DNA of 44,851 nt from Spirochaeta sp. (GTDB lineage Bacteria; Spirochaetota; Spirochaetia; DSM-27196; Alkalispirochaetaceae): positions 1 through 44,851 of the forward strand of contig SLRR01000191.1 in the NCBI GenBank assembly GCA_007130865.1, read 5' to 3'. Below, in pieces: positions 32,778 to 41,065 of the stretch. The notes beneath the pieces are model-generated. The model had not been told where the DNA came from. It made no database searches and saw only the letters and a program-made list of their open reading frames with translations. Position 1 is the first letter of the stretch. The number at the start of each line of letters is the position of its first letter. The position numbers and the translations under genes were made by a program.

Positions 32778-34879
32778 TGGACACGATCGTTCTGGTTAAA
32801 CACGTGGCGGACGTGGAGAAGATCCCGGAAGACGCCTGGGATCGTGACCGCGGAACGCTCCGGCGTCACCTTCTGCAGATGGTGGCCAACCCGCTGGACG
32901 ATCGGGCTCTGGAGCTTGGGCTGCGGATCGCCCGGAACGGTGGAGGACGCCTGGTGGTGCTTTCCATGGGGCCGCCCCAGGCGGAGGAAGTCTGCCGCCG
33001 CGCGATCGCCTATGGCGCGGACCGGGCGATCCTGCTCTCGGACGGAGCCTTTGCCGGGGCCGACACGATCGCGACCGCCCGCACGCTTGCCGCCGCGATC
33101 GAACGGATCGTCCGGGAGGGGATCGTCGACGCTCCGCTGGTGATCGCCGGTATGCAGAGTCCCGACGGCGATACCGCGCAGGTACCGGTACAGGTGGCGG
33201 CGTTTCTCCGGTACCCATTGGTCCCCTACGTTACCGCCTGGGGCAGGGCCGGTGAATCCCGGGGCCTGACGTTCGAGACGCTCCGGTCGCGCGGTCGGAG
33301 CACGGTAGCGTTGAACGCCCCCCCGGCGGTTCTCACCACTACGTCCTTTGCCCCGGAGCTGCCCTTTTACACCACGTTCGAGAGGATCGGTTCCGCCGCG
33401 GAAGCGGAGGTGCTCCGATGGGACCGGACGGATCTGGGGCTGGACGAACGCCAGATCGGCCTGGCGGGTTCCTTGACCCGCGTGGTCAGGATCTTTGCCC
33501 CGGAGAAGAGAGATCGCGCGGGGTATCGTGTGGATTTTGGTGGAGAGACCGATCCTTTGCAGGAGCTGCCGATTGTTCTGGAGGAGCTCAGGGAGTATCT
33601 CACGTCCGGAGGAGCGTCAATGGCGGGCGAGGGGCGGCCCGCCGGTGATGAGCGGCCTGCCGGCTACGATCAGCCGGAGGGTAGCGACCGGCCCGTCGAT
33701 CACGAGCAGCCGAAGGACGGCGACCGGCTTCCCGGCCACGATCAGCGCGAAAACCACGGTGAGTCCCAGCCGTTCTCCGCCGCGTCCAGTTTCTATCGCG
33801 GCGAATGCCTGGTTCTTTGTGAGCGATCCGGGGGGATCACCCCGGGCAGCCGGGAACTGCTGGGTGCATCCGCGTCGCTCGCGGAAGAACTGGGTACCAC
33901 CACCATAGCGCTCGTGCCCGGAACGGTCTCCGACGACGAACTCGCCGATCTCGCCCGGGCGGGAGCGGACCGGGTGGTGGCGATGCCCGGAGTTGATCCG
34001 GACCGGCTGCGTCCGGAAGAGTACGCCCGGGCGATAATAGACCTGGTCCGGCGGACCGGTCCTCAGATACTCCTTGTACCGGCAACGCTGACCGGTCGCG
34101 TAATCGCACCGCTCGTGGCGGCGCAGTTGGGCGCGGGACTCACCGCGGACTGCACCGGTCTCAGGATCGACGATCATGTCGGTCGCGCCGGCGGGCGCGA
34201 GACCGTTTATCGGAAGGTGCTCTTTCAGACGCGACCGGCTCTCGGCGGAAACGTGATGGCCACTATCGTCTCCCTCCGGGGCCGGGAAAACAACACTCCC
34301 CAGATCGCTACGGCCAGACCCGGTGTGTTCTCCGAGATCGACCGCGGCGACGCCGTGGCGGAACTGGATGTATTCGAACCCGGAACCGTGACACCCCGGA
34401 TCGCCATAACGGAGATCGCCGCCGGAGACCACACCACAGTGGATCAACCCGTCTCGACCGAAGGAGACGGTACGGCCGGTGAGGATGTGCCCCTGGATGA
34501 ATGCGATGTGATCGTCTCGGTAGGCCTCGGGATCGGTGGGGTCGAGAACGTCGATACTCTTGCGCGGCCCCTCGTGCGTGCCCTGGAGCGCGCCTGGGGC
34601 GTCACTGTCGGCCTGGGGTGTTCCCGGGCGGCGATGGAAGCGGGGTATCTTCCCTACGCGCGACAGGTAGGGCAGACCGGGAAGACGGTTAAACCCAGGG
34701 TCTATATCGCGCTCGGGATATCCGGGGCGGTGCAGCACCGTGTGGGTATGGAAGGGGCCGGACGGATACTTTCGATCAACAGCGACACGGAAGCGCCGCT
34801 CTTCTCGCACTCCGACTATGTGATCCGAGCGAGTTGTCGCGAGGCGGTGCCGGTACTGTTGAAACTGCTTGAAGGGTAG
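32777..34879 (+). CDS. Fused electron-transfer flavoprotein EtfB-EtfA
   Basis: This 700-residue protein encodes both Etf subunits in one chain. Residues 1-280 are EtfB: FVKxV-like VLVKHVADVEKIP, VVLSMGPPQAEEVCRRA, GADRAILLSD and QSPDGDTAQVP. Residues 281-336 are a low-complexity linker rich in Gly, Asp, Arg and Pro. Residues 337-700 are EtfA: ELADLARAGADRVV, PATLTGRVIAPLVAAQLGAGLTADCTGL, the FAD-binding RPALGGNVMA, VGQTGKTVKP, GISGAVQHRVGM and INSDTEAPLF. It should carry flavin between the adjacent GlcD-type dehydrogenase and another redox partner. No CxxCxxC ferredoxin motif is present, unlike EtfA of bifurcating lactate dehydrogenases. ATG 32777 overlaps the upstream stop by one base. Confidence 0.9.
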   Translation: MDTIVLVKHVADVEKIPEDAWDRDRGTLRRHLLQMVANPLDDRALELGLRIARNGGGRLVVLSMGPPQAEEVCRRAIAYGADRAILLSDGAFAGADTIATARTLAAAIERIVREGIVDAPLVIAGMQSPDGDTAQVPVQVAAFLRYPLVPYVTAWGRAGESRGLTFETLRSRGRSTVALNAPPAVLTTTSFAPELPFYTTFERIGSAAEAEVLRWDRTDLGLDERQIGLAGSLTRVVRIFAPEKRDRAGYRVDFGGETDPLQELPIVLEELREYLTSGGASMAGEGRPAGDERPAGYDQPEGSDRPVDHEQPKDGDRLPGHDQRENHGESQPFSAASSFYRGECLVLCERSGGITPGSRELLGASASLAEELGTTTIALVPGTVSDDELADLARAGADRVVAMPGVDPDRLRPEEYARAIIDLVRRTGPQILLVPATLTGRVIAPLVAAQLGAGLTADCTGLRIDDHVGRAGGRETVYRKVLFQTRPALGGNVMATIVSLRGRENNTPQIATARPGVFSEIDRGDAVAELDVFEPGTVTPRIAITEIAAGDHTTVDQPVSTEGDGTAGEDVPLDECDVIVSVGLGIGGVENVDTLARPLVRALERAWGVTVGLGCSRAAMEAGYLPYARQVGQTGKTVKPRVYIALGISGAVQHRVGMEGAGRILSINSDTEAPLFSHSDYVIRASCREAVPVLLKLLEG
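33619..33785 (+). repeat. Degenerate in-frame repeat encoding the EtfB-EtfA linker
   Basis: About four to five imperfect 24-27 bp units encode variants of (D/E)RPAG(Y/H)D(Q/E)P. They occur only between the two Etf halves, as an acidic/proline-rich spacer of about 55 residues. Confidence 0.7.
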
Positions 34880-34903
34880 GCGGGGGCGAGGGTGCCTGGG
34901 GAA

Positions 34904-34924
34904 AGGCCCGGTACACCCGGGCCT
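34904..34924 (-). terminator. Hairpin downstream of the lipoprotein gene
   Basis: An 8-bp stem AGGCCCGG / CCGGGCCT with a 5-nt loop lies between the EtfBA stop and the converging lipoprotein stop. On the minus strand it is followed by only three T, so it is a weak intrinsic terminator candidate for that strand. Confidence 0.4.
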
Positions 34925-34958
34925 CGCTCATCGCCGGTCGTTAAACGCCGGGCTCGTT

Positions 34959-35540
34959 CTATTCGCGGTTGATCGTGAGCAGCGTTGCCAGCGGCTCCAA
35001 CCCGTCCAATATCGCGGCGACGCGGATGATCGTTTCCCGGTAGTGCAGGGGGACTGTCGTTGTGAACGATCCGTCCTCTGCCAGGGGAACCTCCAGTCCG
35101 GTCACGAAGATTTTCGCCGCCGGATCCGATACCGTACCGTTTACCGTAATCGCGGAACCGGTTACCACGCTCTTGTCGAGCGGTTCGGTCACGTTCAGCA
35201 GCAACTTGCGGGTGATATTGAGCGTTCGGTTGATCGTGTTGCGGTCCGCTTTTTCCGCAGTCACCGCCACCCTGGTGGCACCGTAGGGAAGATCCATGTT
35301 GTGCGAGAATGATCCGTCCCTGCCAACCGGTGTAGCCACACCGTTAACTTTGATCGTGGCGTCCGCCTCGGACACGATACCCGTAACGGTCAGCACCGGG
35401 TCGGTCGTTTCATACCGCGTAGCCGGGGAGGTTATTTCCAACTGCAGTCTTGCTGGAGCCGGAGACCCGCAGGCTGCCAGGGTAAGGATCATAACCATCA
35501 GGGCGGACGCTGCGCCGAATCGTGCAAATTTTGCGTTCAT
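34959..35540 (-). CDS. Lipoprotein with two Ig-like (glucodextranase-B-like) repeats
   Basis: This 193-residue secreted lipoprotein has lipobox LAA-C24. After it come two similar beta-sandwich repeats of about 75 residues: the first LEITSPATRYETTDPVLTVTGIVS...VNGVATPVGRDGSF and the second LNVTEPLDKSVVTGSAITVNGTVS...VTGLEVPLAEDGSF. The pattern (xV-G-x-D-GSF, ends in a strand of T-V-x-V) is that of bacterial Ig-like/Glucodextran_B domains, which serve as binding or spacer modules. Ligand unknown. AGGAGG lies seven bases before the ATG. It is divergent from a two-component system with 135 bp between, containing a candidate binding site, so it may be a target of that system. Confidence 0.72.
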   Translation of the reverse strand: MNAKFARFGAASALMVMILTLAACGSPAPARLQLEITSPATRYETTDPVLTVTGIVSEADATIKVNGVATPVGRDGSFSHNMDLPYGATRVAVTAEKADRNTINRTLNITRKLLLNVTEPLDKSVVTGSAITVNGTVSDPAAKIFVTGLEVPLAEDGSFTTTVPLHYRETIIRVAAILDGLEPLATLLTINRE

Positions 35541-35601
35541 TCATTTGCCTCCTGTGAGAGCTGTTCCGGCGTACTGCCGGTAAAAGAAGAGTAACGCTCG
35601 A

Positions 35602-35623
35602 TTGTGACGAAGTTATGACAGCG
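35602..35623 (+). promoter_or_regulatory. Candidate OmpR-family operator (two 11-bp direct repeats)
   Basis: Two TGAC cores at 35605 and 35616 lie 11 bp apart within attgTGACgaa and gttaTGACagc-type half-sites. Eleven-bp direct repeats are the usual binding pattern of OmpR/PhoB regulators. The site lies between the lipoprotein gene and the response-regulator promoter. Confidence 0.35.
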
Positions 35624-35639
35624 TTGTTCTGTTTTATGC

Positions 35640-35648
35640 TGGTATAAT
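35640..35648 (+). promoter_or_regulatory. Extended -10 promoter of the two-component operon
   Basis: TGG-TATAAT, a perfect extended -10, with a leader of about 20 nt that includes GAAGGGA before GTG 35676. The operator candidate lies 17 bp upstream. Confidence 0.5.
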
Positions 35649-35675
35649 CGGTGTATATGACGAGGCGAAGGGACC

Positions 35676-36371
35676 GTGGGAAGAAAGATTCTTGTTGTTG
35701 ACGATGACCGGAAAACGGTCGCGCTGGTGAAGCTCTACCTGGAGCGTGACGGATTCTCCGTTTCCTGCGCATACGACGGCAACACGGCACTTGACCTGGC
35801 TCGGCGGGAGAAACCGGAGGTGGTGGTGCTCGATCTGATGCTGCCCGGCGTGGACGGTGGAGAAATCTGTCGCACCCTACGGGATGAGTCGGACGTGGCG
35901 ATCGTCATGCTCACCGCCCGGGCTGCACTGGAGGACCGTGTGGCAGGGCTCGACCTGGGCGCCGACGACTACGTGGTAAAACCGTTCAGCCCTCGGGAAC
36001 TCACCGCGCGCGTAAGAGCGGTGATCCGACGTCTGCCCTCGGAAACAATATTCCGTGGCCCCGAGGAGATACGCCAGGGCGACCTGGTACTCAACCTGCG
36101 CAACCGCAACGCCCGGGTCGGTGTCCGGGAGCTCAAGCTGACGCCGGTGGAGTTTCGGCTGCTTGCGGTATTTGCTGCCGAACCGGGACGGGTTTTCACG
36201 AGGGAACAGCTGGTGGCGAAGGTATACGGGTATGATTTTGACGGCTTCGACCGGGCGATCGACGCGACGGTGGCCCGGCTGCGCAAGAAAGTTGAAGCGG
36301 ACACCAGTCATCCGCGGTATCTCCGGACGGTGTACGGCGTTGGATACGTCTTATCCGGGGAGGCAACATGA
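35676..36371 (+). CDS. Response regulator, OmpR/PhoB family
   Basis: This 231-residue protein has a receiver domain with acidic pocket DDD (9-11), phosphoacceptor D53 (VVLDLMLPG), T80 (MLTA) and K102 (VKPF). Its C-terminal winged helix (about 135-230) has TPVEFRLLAVFAAEPGRVFTREQLVAKVYGYDFDGFDRAIDATVARLRKKVE, the OmpR DNA-reading signature. The start is GTG 35676 with GAAGGGA upstream. The histidine kinase gene overlaps as ATGA, so stoichiometry is translationally coupled. The signal is unknown. Confidence 0.95.
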   Translation: MGRKILVVDDDRKTVALVKLYLERDGFSVSCAYDGNTALDLARREKPEVVVLDLMLPGVDGGEICRTLRDESDVAIVMLTARAALEDRVAGLDLGADDYVVKPFSPRELTARVRAVIRRLPSETIFRGPEEIRQGDLVLNLRNRNARVGVRELKLTPVEFRLLAVFAAEPGRVFTREQLVAKVYGYDFDGFDRAIDATVARLRKKVEADTSHPRYLRTVYGVGYVLSGEAT

Positions 36372-37708
36372 TCGGCGGGTTCCAGCTGCGGCTGTTTGCC
36401 GGGTTCACGGTGGTGATCGTTCTCTCCCTGGGGACCGTCTCACTCTACGTTATGCAGGGTACGGAGCAGGAGATAGAAGTCTATGAGGAACTGACGGATC
36501 AGCTGTACCTCACGCGGATGGAACACTGGCTGCTTGGATATCACGCCCGTGGAGAGAGCTGGGACGATGTGCGCGGCTCCGTGGAGGAGATGGGAGTTCT
36601 CTCGGGTCGTCGTATCGTGCTGACCGATCCCGACGACGAGGTGATCGTCGATTCGCGGCACGTTATGGTGGGGTCGGTCTTCGAGTCTGACTGGCCTAAC
36701 CGGGCTCTGCGGTCGTCCCGGGACGGCACGCTTCTGGGAACCGTCTACGTAGGTCCTGAGTCATCAGTCGCAACGGCCTATACCCAGGATCTGGCGCGTT
36801 CGATTGGATTCTTTCTCTTCTGGGGGAGCCTCGTGGCGTGTGCCGCGGCACTGGTGCTGACCGCAATGCTCGCGCGGCGGATGTCCAAGCCGATTCACCT
36901 CCTGGTGGACGCGGCGAGGCAGATCGGCACGGGTGATTTCTCCGGTGAGGTATCGATCCGGGAGAAGGGGGAGTTCCGGGAGCTTGCTGCTGCGTTCAAC
37001 GGCATGGCGCGCGACCTGGAGCGAGTCGCGGCGTTCAGGAAGAACCTCGTGGCGGACATCGCCCACGAGTTGAGAACACCCCTGGCGAACATCCGCGGGT
37101 ACATCGAGGCGGTGGAGGATGGCCTGGTGAGCGCCGATGATGCGGTCGCCACTTTCAAGGACGACGCCGTGACCCTTCATCGCCTCGTGGAGGATCTTCA
37201 GGAGCTGGCAATGGCCGACGCGGGATCACTGCCGATGATCTACCGATTGCTGGACCCGCGGGCCGTGGCGGAGCGAGTCGTGAACGCGATGAAGAATACC
37301 GCAGCCGCAGAGGGAATCGCTCTACAGATTTCCGGTCCGGAGACGGAGTTACCGGAACTCGTGGCGGACGCGCAAAGAATACAACAGGTTCTGGGTAACC
37401 TGGTGGAAAACGCGATCATGCACACCGCCCGGGGTGGGACGGTGACGATCGTGGTGGACGGTGAACCAGGTGCGATCGTCTACGCGGTGGAAGATACCGG
37501 AACGGGGATTCCCGAGGATGATCTGGACCGGATCTTCGACCGGTTTCACCGTGTCGATACATCCCGGACCCGCGCCACCGGCGGAAGCGGACTGGGGCTT
37601 ACGATCTCCCGGCAACTCGTTGAAGCCCACGGTGGATCGATCGCGGTGGTCAACAGGGCGGAAGGCGGCAGCCGGTTTACCGTGCGGTTGCCGCTGATAC
37701 CGGGATAA
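36368..37708 (+). CDS. Sensor histidine kinase (BaeS/HAMP type)
   Basis: This 446-residue kinase has a first membrane segment (about 8-28), a short periplasmic sensor of about 115 residues (with a RRIVLTDPDDEVIVDS PAS-like/Cache-like stretch), and a second segment (about 145-168). A HAMP domain follows (about 169-222), then the dimerisation helix with H233 in ADIAHELRTPLANIRGYIEA, N-box NLVENAIMHT, G1 VEDTGTGIPEDD and G2 GGSGLGL. All catalytic residues are present. It is co-translated with the regulator through ATGA. The signal is not predictable; BaeS-like kinases respond to envelope stress. Confidence 0.93.
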   Translation: MIGGFQLRLFAGFTVVIVLSLGTVSLYVMQGTEQEIEVYEELTDQLYLTRMEHWLLGYHARGESWDDVRGSVEEMGVLSGRRIVLTDPDDEVIVDSRHVMVGSVFESDWPNRALRSSRDGTLLGTVYVGPESSVATAYTQDLARSIGFFLFWGSLVACAAALVLTAMLARRMSKPIHLLVDAARQIGTGDFSGEVSIREKGEFRELAAAFNGMARDLERVAAFRKNLVADIAHELRTPLANIRGYIEAVEDGLVSADDAVATFKDDAVTLHRLVEDLQELAMADAGSLPMIYRLLDPRAVAERVVNAMKNTAAAEGIALQISGPETELPELVADAQRIQQVLGNLVENAIMHTARGGTVTIVVDGEPGAIVYAVEDTGTGIPEDDLDRIFDRFHRVDTSRTRATGGSGLGLTISRQLVEAHGGSIAVVNRAEGGSRFTVRLPLIPG

Positions 37709-37866
37709 CACGTCGCGTGACCGCTTGCGATGTCGGCGGACAACGGGGGCGACGACCCGTCGTGCGAAGGCCTTCCGCATGGACGCCCACCGTACGGGTC
37801 CTCACAGTATCGGTACCGGCCGTATCTTCCGGATCGGTTCCGGCGCCGGCCCGGTATCGTCCTGGT

Positions 37867-37897
37867 AAAAAAAGAGCCGCTCCCTCTGGAACGGCTC
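37867..37897 (-). terminator. Intrinsic terminator of tRNA-Ala
   Basis: On the minus strand, the stem GAGCCG (37897-37892) and CGGCTC (37879-37874), extended internally by about four pairs, is followed by seven T (complement of A 37867-37873). It is a clear rho-independent terminator just past the tRNA 3' end. Confidence 0.8.
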
Positions 37898-37903
37898 CTG
37901 ACC

Positions 37904-37976
37904 TGGAGAATACCGGATTCGAACCGGTGACCTGTTGATTGCGAACCAACCGCTCTACCAACTGAGCTAATTCCCC
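37904..37976 (-). tRNA. tRNA-Ala(CGC)
   Basis: This 73-nt cloverleaf lies on the minus strand. The acceptor GGGGAAT pairs with ATTCTCC and includes the G3-U70 wobble that identifies alanine tRNA. The D stem is GCTC/GAGC with loop AGTTGGTA, the anticodon stem GTTGG/TCAAC with loop TTCGCAA (anticodon CGC), and the T arm ACCGG-TTCGAAT-CCGGT. The discriminator is A73. CCA is not encoded, so it must be added after transcription. It decodes GCG. Confidence 0.93.
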
Positions 37977-37995
37977 ACGGTACGATTAGACCGGT

Positions 37996-38025
37996 AAACT
38001 ACCCGTTTTTCCGGTGCTCTGTCAA
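37996..38025 (-). promoter_or_regulatory. Promoter of tRNA-Ala
   Basis: On the minus strand: a perfect TTGACA (38025-38020), an 18-bp spacer and TAGTTT (38001-37996), ending 19 nt before the tRNA. This gives the tRNA its own transcription unit just past the dpp operon end. Confidence 0.5.
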
Positions 38026-38046
38026 GTATTTCGCAGTACCCGCGCG

Positions 38047-39141
38047 CTACGCCCCCGGCGCCGACGCAAAGGTCCGATCCGGTCCGCCGGTTGACGCGTC
38101 TTCCAGGCTTCCCACGATCCGGTGCCGGGATTCCTCGATCTTCGGGCCCACCGCGGGATCGTCCACGTTGTGGCACGCGATGAAGTGCCCCGGTTTCAGC
38201 TCCCGCGGTTGCGGGATTTCCGTCCGGCACCGTTCGGTGGCAAAGGGGCACCGCGTACTGAAAACGCACCCCTGCGGCGGCTGCGACGGGCTCGGTACGT
38301 CGCCCTCGAGGAGCAGACGGCTGCGGGATTTCTCCACCTTGGGCTCCGGGATCGGCACGGCGGACATCAGGGATTGCGTGTACGGGTGGAGCGGATTACT
38401 GAAAAGTTCGTCGTAGGTGGCGAGCTCCATGATCTTGCCGAGGTACATCACTGCGATTCGGTGTGAGATATGCCGCACCATGCTCAGGTCGTGGGCAATA
38501 AAGAGGTACGTCAGGCCCAGTTCCTTCTGGAGCCGTACGAGCAGGTTTACCACCTGCGCCTGGATCGCTACGTCCAGGGCTGAAATCGGCTCATCGCAGA
38601 CGACGAACTTGGGGTTGAGCGCGAGCGCACGGGCGATGCCGATCCGCTGACGCTGACCACCGGAGAATTCGTGGGGAAACCGCTTCATGTGATCCGGTTC
38701 CAGCCCAACCAGGTCGAGAAGCTCTTCCACGCGCCGGCGGAGCTTGCCCTGATCCCGCTCTCCCCGGATCACCAGGGGTTCCGCCACGATCTTGGCTACG
38801 GAATGACGCGGGTTCAACGACGAGTAGGAATCCTGGAAGATCATCTGCATCTCGGAGCGCTGTGCCCGGAGCTCGTCCAGGGAAAGGGCGGTGATATCCG
38901 TGTTGCCGATCATCACGGTGCCGTCGGTAGGCTCGTACAGCCGTAGTATGCTGCGTCCCGTGGTGGATTTGCCGCACCCGCTTTCTCCCACGAGCCCGAG
39001 CGTTTCACCGGCGGGGATATCAAAGGAGATCCCGTCCACGGCGCGCACGGCGCCTACTTTTCTGCTGATGATCACGCCGCGGGTGATGGGGAAATGCTGT
39101 TTCAGGTTGCGTACGCTTACGTACGGTTGCGTTGTACTCAT
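38047..39141 (-). CDS. dppF: Peptide ABC transporter ATPase (DppF/OppF type)
   Basis: This 364-residue ATPase has Walker [13 protein letters not shown] (about 56), signature [15 protein letters not shown], Walker B FVVCDEP and the switch histidine in [10 protein letters not shown]. The C-terminal oligo-HPY region has the Cys cluster [13 protein letters not shown] ... AC expected for DppF, often a [4Fe-4S] site. Start ATG 39141 overlaps the preceding stop as ATGA; the frame is open further upstream only inside that gene. Last gene of the operon. It pairs with DppD to power peptide uptake. Confidence 0.93.
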   Translation of the reverse strand: MSTTQPYVSVRNLKQHFPITRGVIISRKVGAVRAVDGISFDIPAGETLGLVGESGCGKSTTGRSILRLYEPTDGTVMIGNTDITALSLDELRAQRSEMQMIFQDSYSSLNPRHSVAKIVAEPLVIRGERDQGKLRRRVEELLDLVGLEPDHMKRFPHEFSGGQRQRIGIARALALNPKFVVCDEPISALDVAIQAQVVNLLVRLQKELGLTYLFIAHDLSMVRHISHRIAVMYLGKIMELATYDELFSNPLHPYTQSLMSAVPIPEPKVEKSRSRLLLEGDVPSPSQPPQGCVFSTRCPFATERCRTEIPQPRELKPGHFIACHNVDDPAVGPKIEESRHRIVGSLEDASTGGPDRTFASAPGA

Positions 39142-40169
39142 TTTCGTCGAACCTCCCGGGGTTTGTCGTTCTCCAGGTCGTACCAGCACGCGCTGAAGTG
39201 TCCCTCCCGTTGGACCGACTCCAGGGGCGGGCGCCGTTCCCGGCACGTCTTGAACGCCCAGGGGCAGCGAGGTTCAAAGGGGCACTTGGAGGGGGCGGAG
39301 AAGAGACTCGGCGGCGTCCCGGCTATATTGACCAGCTCCGGTACGTTCTCATGGAGTTTAGGTAGTGCGCCCAGCAGCCCTACGGTGTAAGGGTGACGCG
39401 GGTGCGCGTAGAGGTCGTCCACGGATCCGGTTTCCACCACCGTGCCGCCGTACATCACCAGCACGCGTTCGGCGATGCCCGCCACGACGCCCAGGTCGTG
39501 GGAGATCCAGATAACCGCAATCCCCAGTTCCTTGCCGAGACGATTCGTGAGGTCCACGATCTGCGCCTGTACGGTCACGTCCAGTGCGGTGGTGGGCTCG
39601 TCGGCGATGATGATATCCGGGTCGCAGGCGATCGCGATCGCGATCATCACGCGCTGTCGCATCCCGCCGGAAAACTGGTGAGGGTAGTTACCGTACCGCG
39701 CTTCAGGGTCGGGGATTCCAACGTGCTCCAGGAGCTCCACTACGCGACGGCGCGCGTCCGCTCCCCGTCGCGTTGTATGGCGTTCCACCGACTCCTTGAT
39801 CTGCTCGCCGATCGTGATCAACGGGTTGAGGGAGCTCATGGGGTCCTGAAAGATGAAACCGATCCGGTTGCCCCGGATCTTTGCCCGCTGGCGCTTGTTC
39901 AATTCCAGAAGGTCCAGGTCATCCTCCCTGGACCGAAACCGCGCGGTTCCGGAGACGATTCGTCCCGGCGGTTCCGGGATAAGTCTCAGGAGGGACATCA
40001 TGGTCACGCTCTTGCCGCTGCCGCTCTCGCCGACCACACCCAGGGTTTCTCCCGGGTAGAGTTCAAAAGAGACGCCGTTCACCGCGTACACCACTCCGTC
40101 AACGGTATCAAACCGGACGTGCAGGTCCCGCACTTCCAGGATTGGTTCAGTATTACTGTTGCTGTTCAT
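39138..40169 (-). CDS. dppD: Peptide ABC transporter ATPase (DppD/OppD type)
   Basis: This 343-residue ATPase has Walker [12 protein letters not shown] (about 49), Q-loop [11 protein letters not shown], signature [16 protein letters not shown], Walker B IIIADEP and [11 protein letters not shown]. The oligo-HPY tail has [14 protein letters not shown] and a later Cys. Its ATG overlaps the permease stop by one base (TAATG). It forms the ATPase heterodimer with the next gene. Confidence 0.93.
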   Translation of the reverse strand: MNSNSNTEPILEVRDLHVRFDTVDGVVYAVNGVSFELYPGETLGVVGESGSGKSVTMMSLLRLIPEPPGRIVSGTARFRSREDDLDLLELNKRQRAKIRGNRIGFIFQDPMSSLNPLITIGEQIKESVERHTTRRGADARRRVVELLEHVGIPDPEARYGNYPHQFSGGMRQRVMIAIAIACDPDIIIADEPTTALDVTVQAQIVDLTNRLGKELGIAVIWISHDLGVVAGIAERVLVMYGGTVVETGSVDDLYAHPRHPYTVGLLGALPKLHENVPELVNIAGTPPSLFSAPSKCPFEPRCPWAFKTCRERRPPLESVQREGHFSACWYDLENDKPREVRRK

Positions 40170-41065
40170 TACGCGCTCCGTCTGATTTTCGGGTCAAGGA
40201 CGTCCCTCAGCCAGTCACCGAGCAGGTTCATACTGAGTGAAGTGAACACGATCGCCAGTCCGGGGTACGCGGCGATCCAGGGCGAGAACTGAATGTACTG
40301 GCGCCCGGCGCTGAGCATGTTCCCCCAGCTGGGTATGCTTGGAGGGACGCTCAGACCGAGAAACCCGAGACCTGCCTCGTAGAAGATCATGCCGGACATC
40401 TCGAACGTCGCAACCGTCAGCAGCGGCCCGATAAGGTTGGGTAGAATATGGTCGAAGAGGATCCTCGTCTGGGACGCCCCAAGGCTGATCGCCGACTCGA
40501 CGTAACCGGATTTACGGATACGCAGCACCTCGCCCCGGGTGATTCGCACGAAGAGAGGCGCGTTGGTGAAGCCGAAGATCAGGATCACGTTCACCAGACT
40601 CCGTCCGAGAATCGAGGCGACTACCACCACCAGCAGCAGATAAGGGATCGCCAGAAACAGGTTTGTGATCCACATGATAAAGCTGTCGGTACGCCCCCCG
40701 ACGTACCCGGCGATCATACCGAGAACGAGTCCCAGGGTGGAGGCGATCAGAACTCCCAGGAAACCCACGGTCAGGGATACGCGGGTCCCGTAGATGATCC
40801 GGCTGAGCATGTCCCGGCCCAGGTTGTCTGTTCCCAACGGGTACGTCCAGTCACCACCTTCCTGCCACGCCGGAGGCTGCCGGCTGATCCTCAGATTCTG
40901 CTGAAGCGGATCATGGGGTGCGATCTGCGGAGCGAATACCGCGGTAAGTACGATAAACAGGAATAGAATTACACCAAAGAGTCCCGCCTTGTCGCGCAGG
41001 ATCAGCTTCATGATGCGTCGCAGGGGTGAATACACGCCCCGCTGGTCGAGAGCGTCAATTCTCAT
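40169..41065 (-). CDS. dppC: Peptide ABC transporter permease (DppC/OppC type)
   Basis: This 298-residue permease has the OppC N-terminal domain (LILRDKAGLFGVILFLFIV, then PHDPLQQNL) and six membrane segments. TDNLGRDMLSRIIYGTRVSLTVGF and the EAA-type loop SAISLGASQTRILFDHILPN follow. Start ATG 41065 lies inside the end of the preceding gene (11-bp overlap) with AGGA upstream. It is the partner of DppB. Confidence 0.92.
   Translation of the reverse strand: MRIDALDQRGVYSPLRRIMKLILRDKAGLFGVILFLFIVLTAVFAPQIAPHDPLQQNLRISRQPPAWQEGGDWTYPLGTDNLGRDMLSRIIYGTRVSLTVGFLGVLIASTLGLVLGMIAGYVGGRTDSFIMWITNLFLAIPYLLLVVVVASILGRSLVNVILIFGFTNAPLFVRITRGEVLRIRKSGYVESAISLGASQTRILFDHILPNLIGPLLTVATFEMSGMIFYEAGLGFLGLSVPPSIPSWGNMLSAGRQYIQFSPWIAAYPGLAIVFTSLSMNLLGDWLRDVLDPKIRRSA

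Noticed and set aside
37677-37961. Small protein gene over the tRNA region
   Set aside because: The frame runs through the tRNA and its terminator and has no motif.
39142-39246. N-terminal extension of DppF
   Set aside because: It overlaps the DppD gene; the ATGA junction at 39141 gives a normal DppF length.
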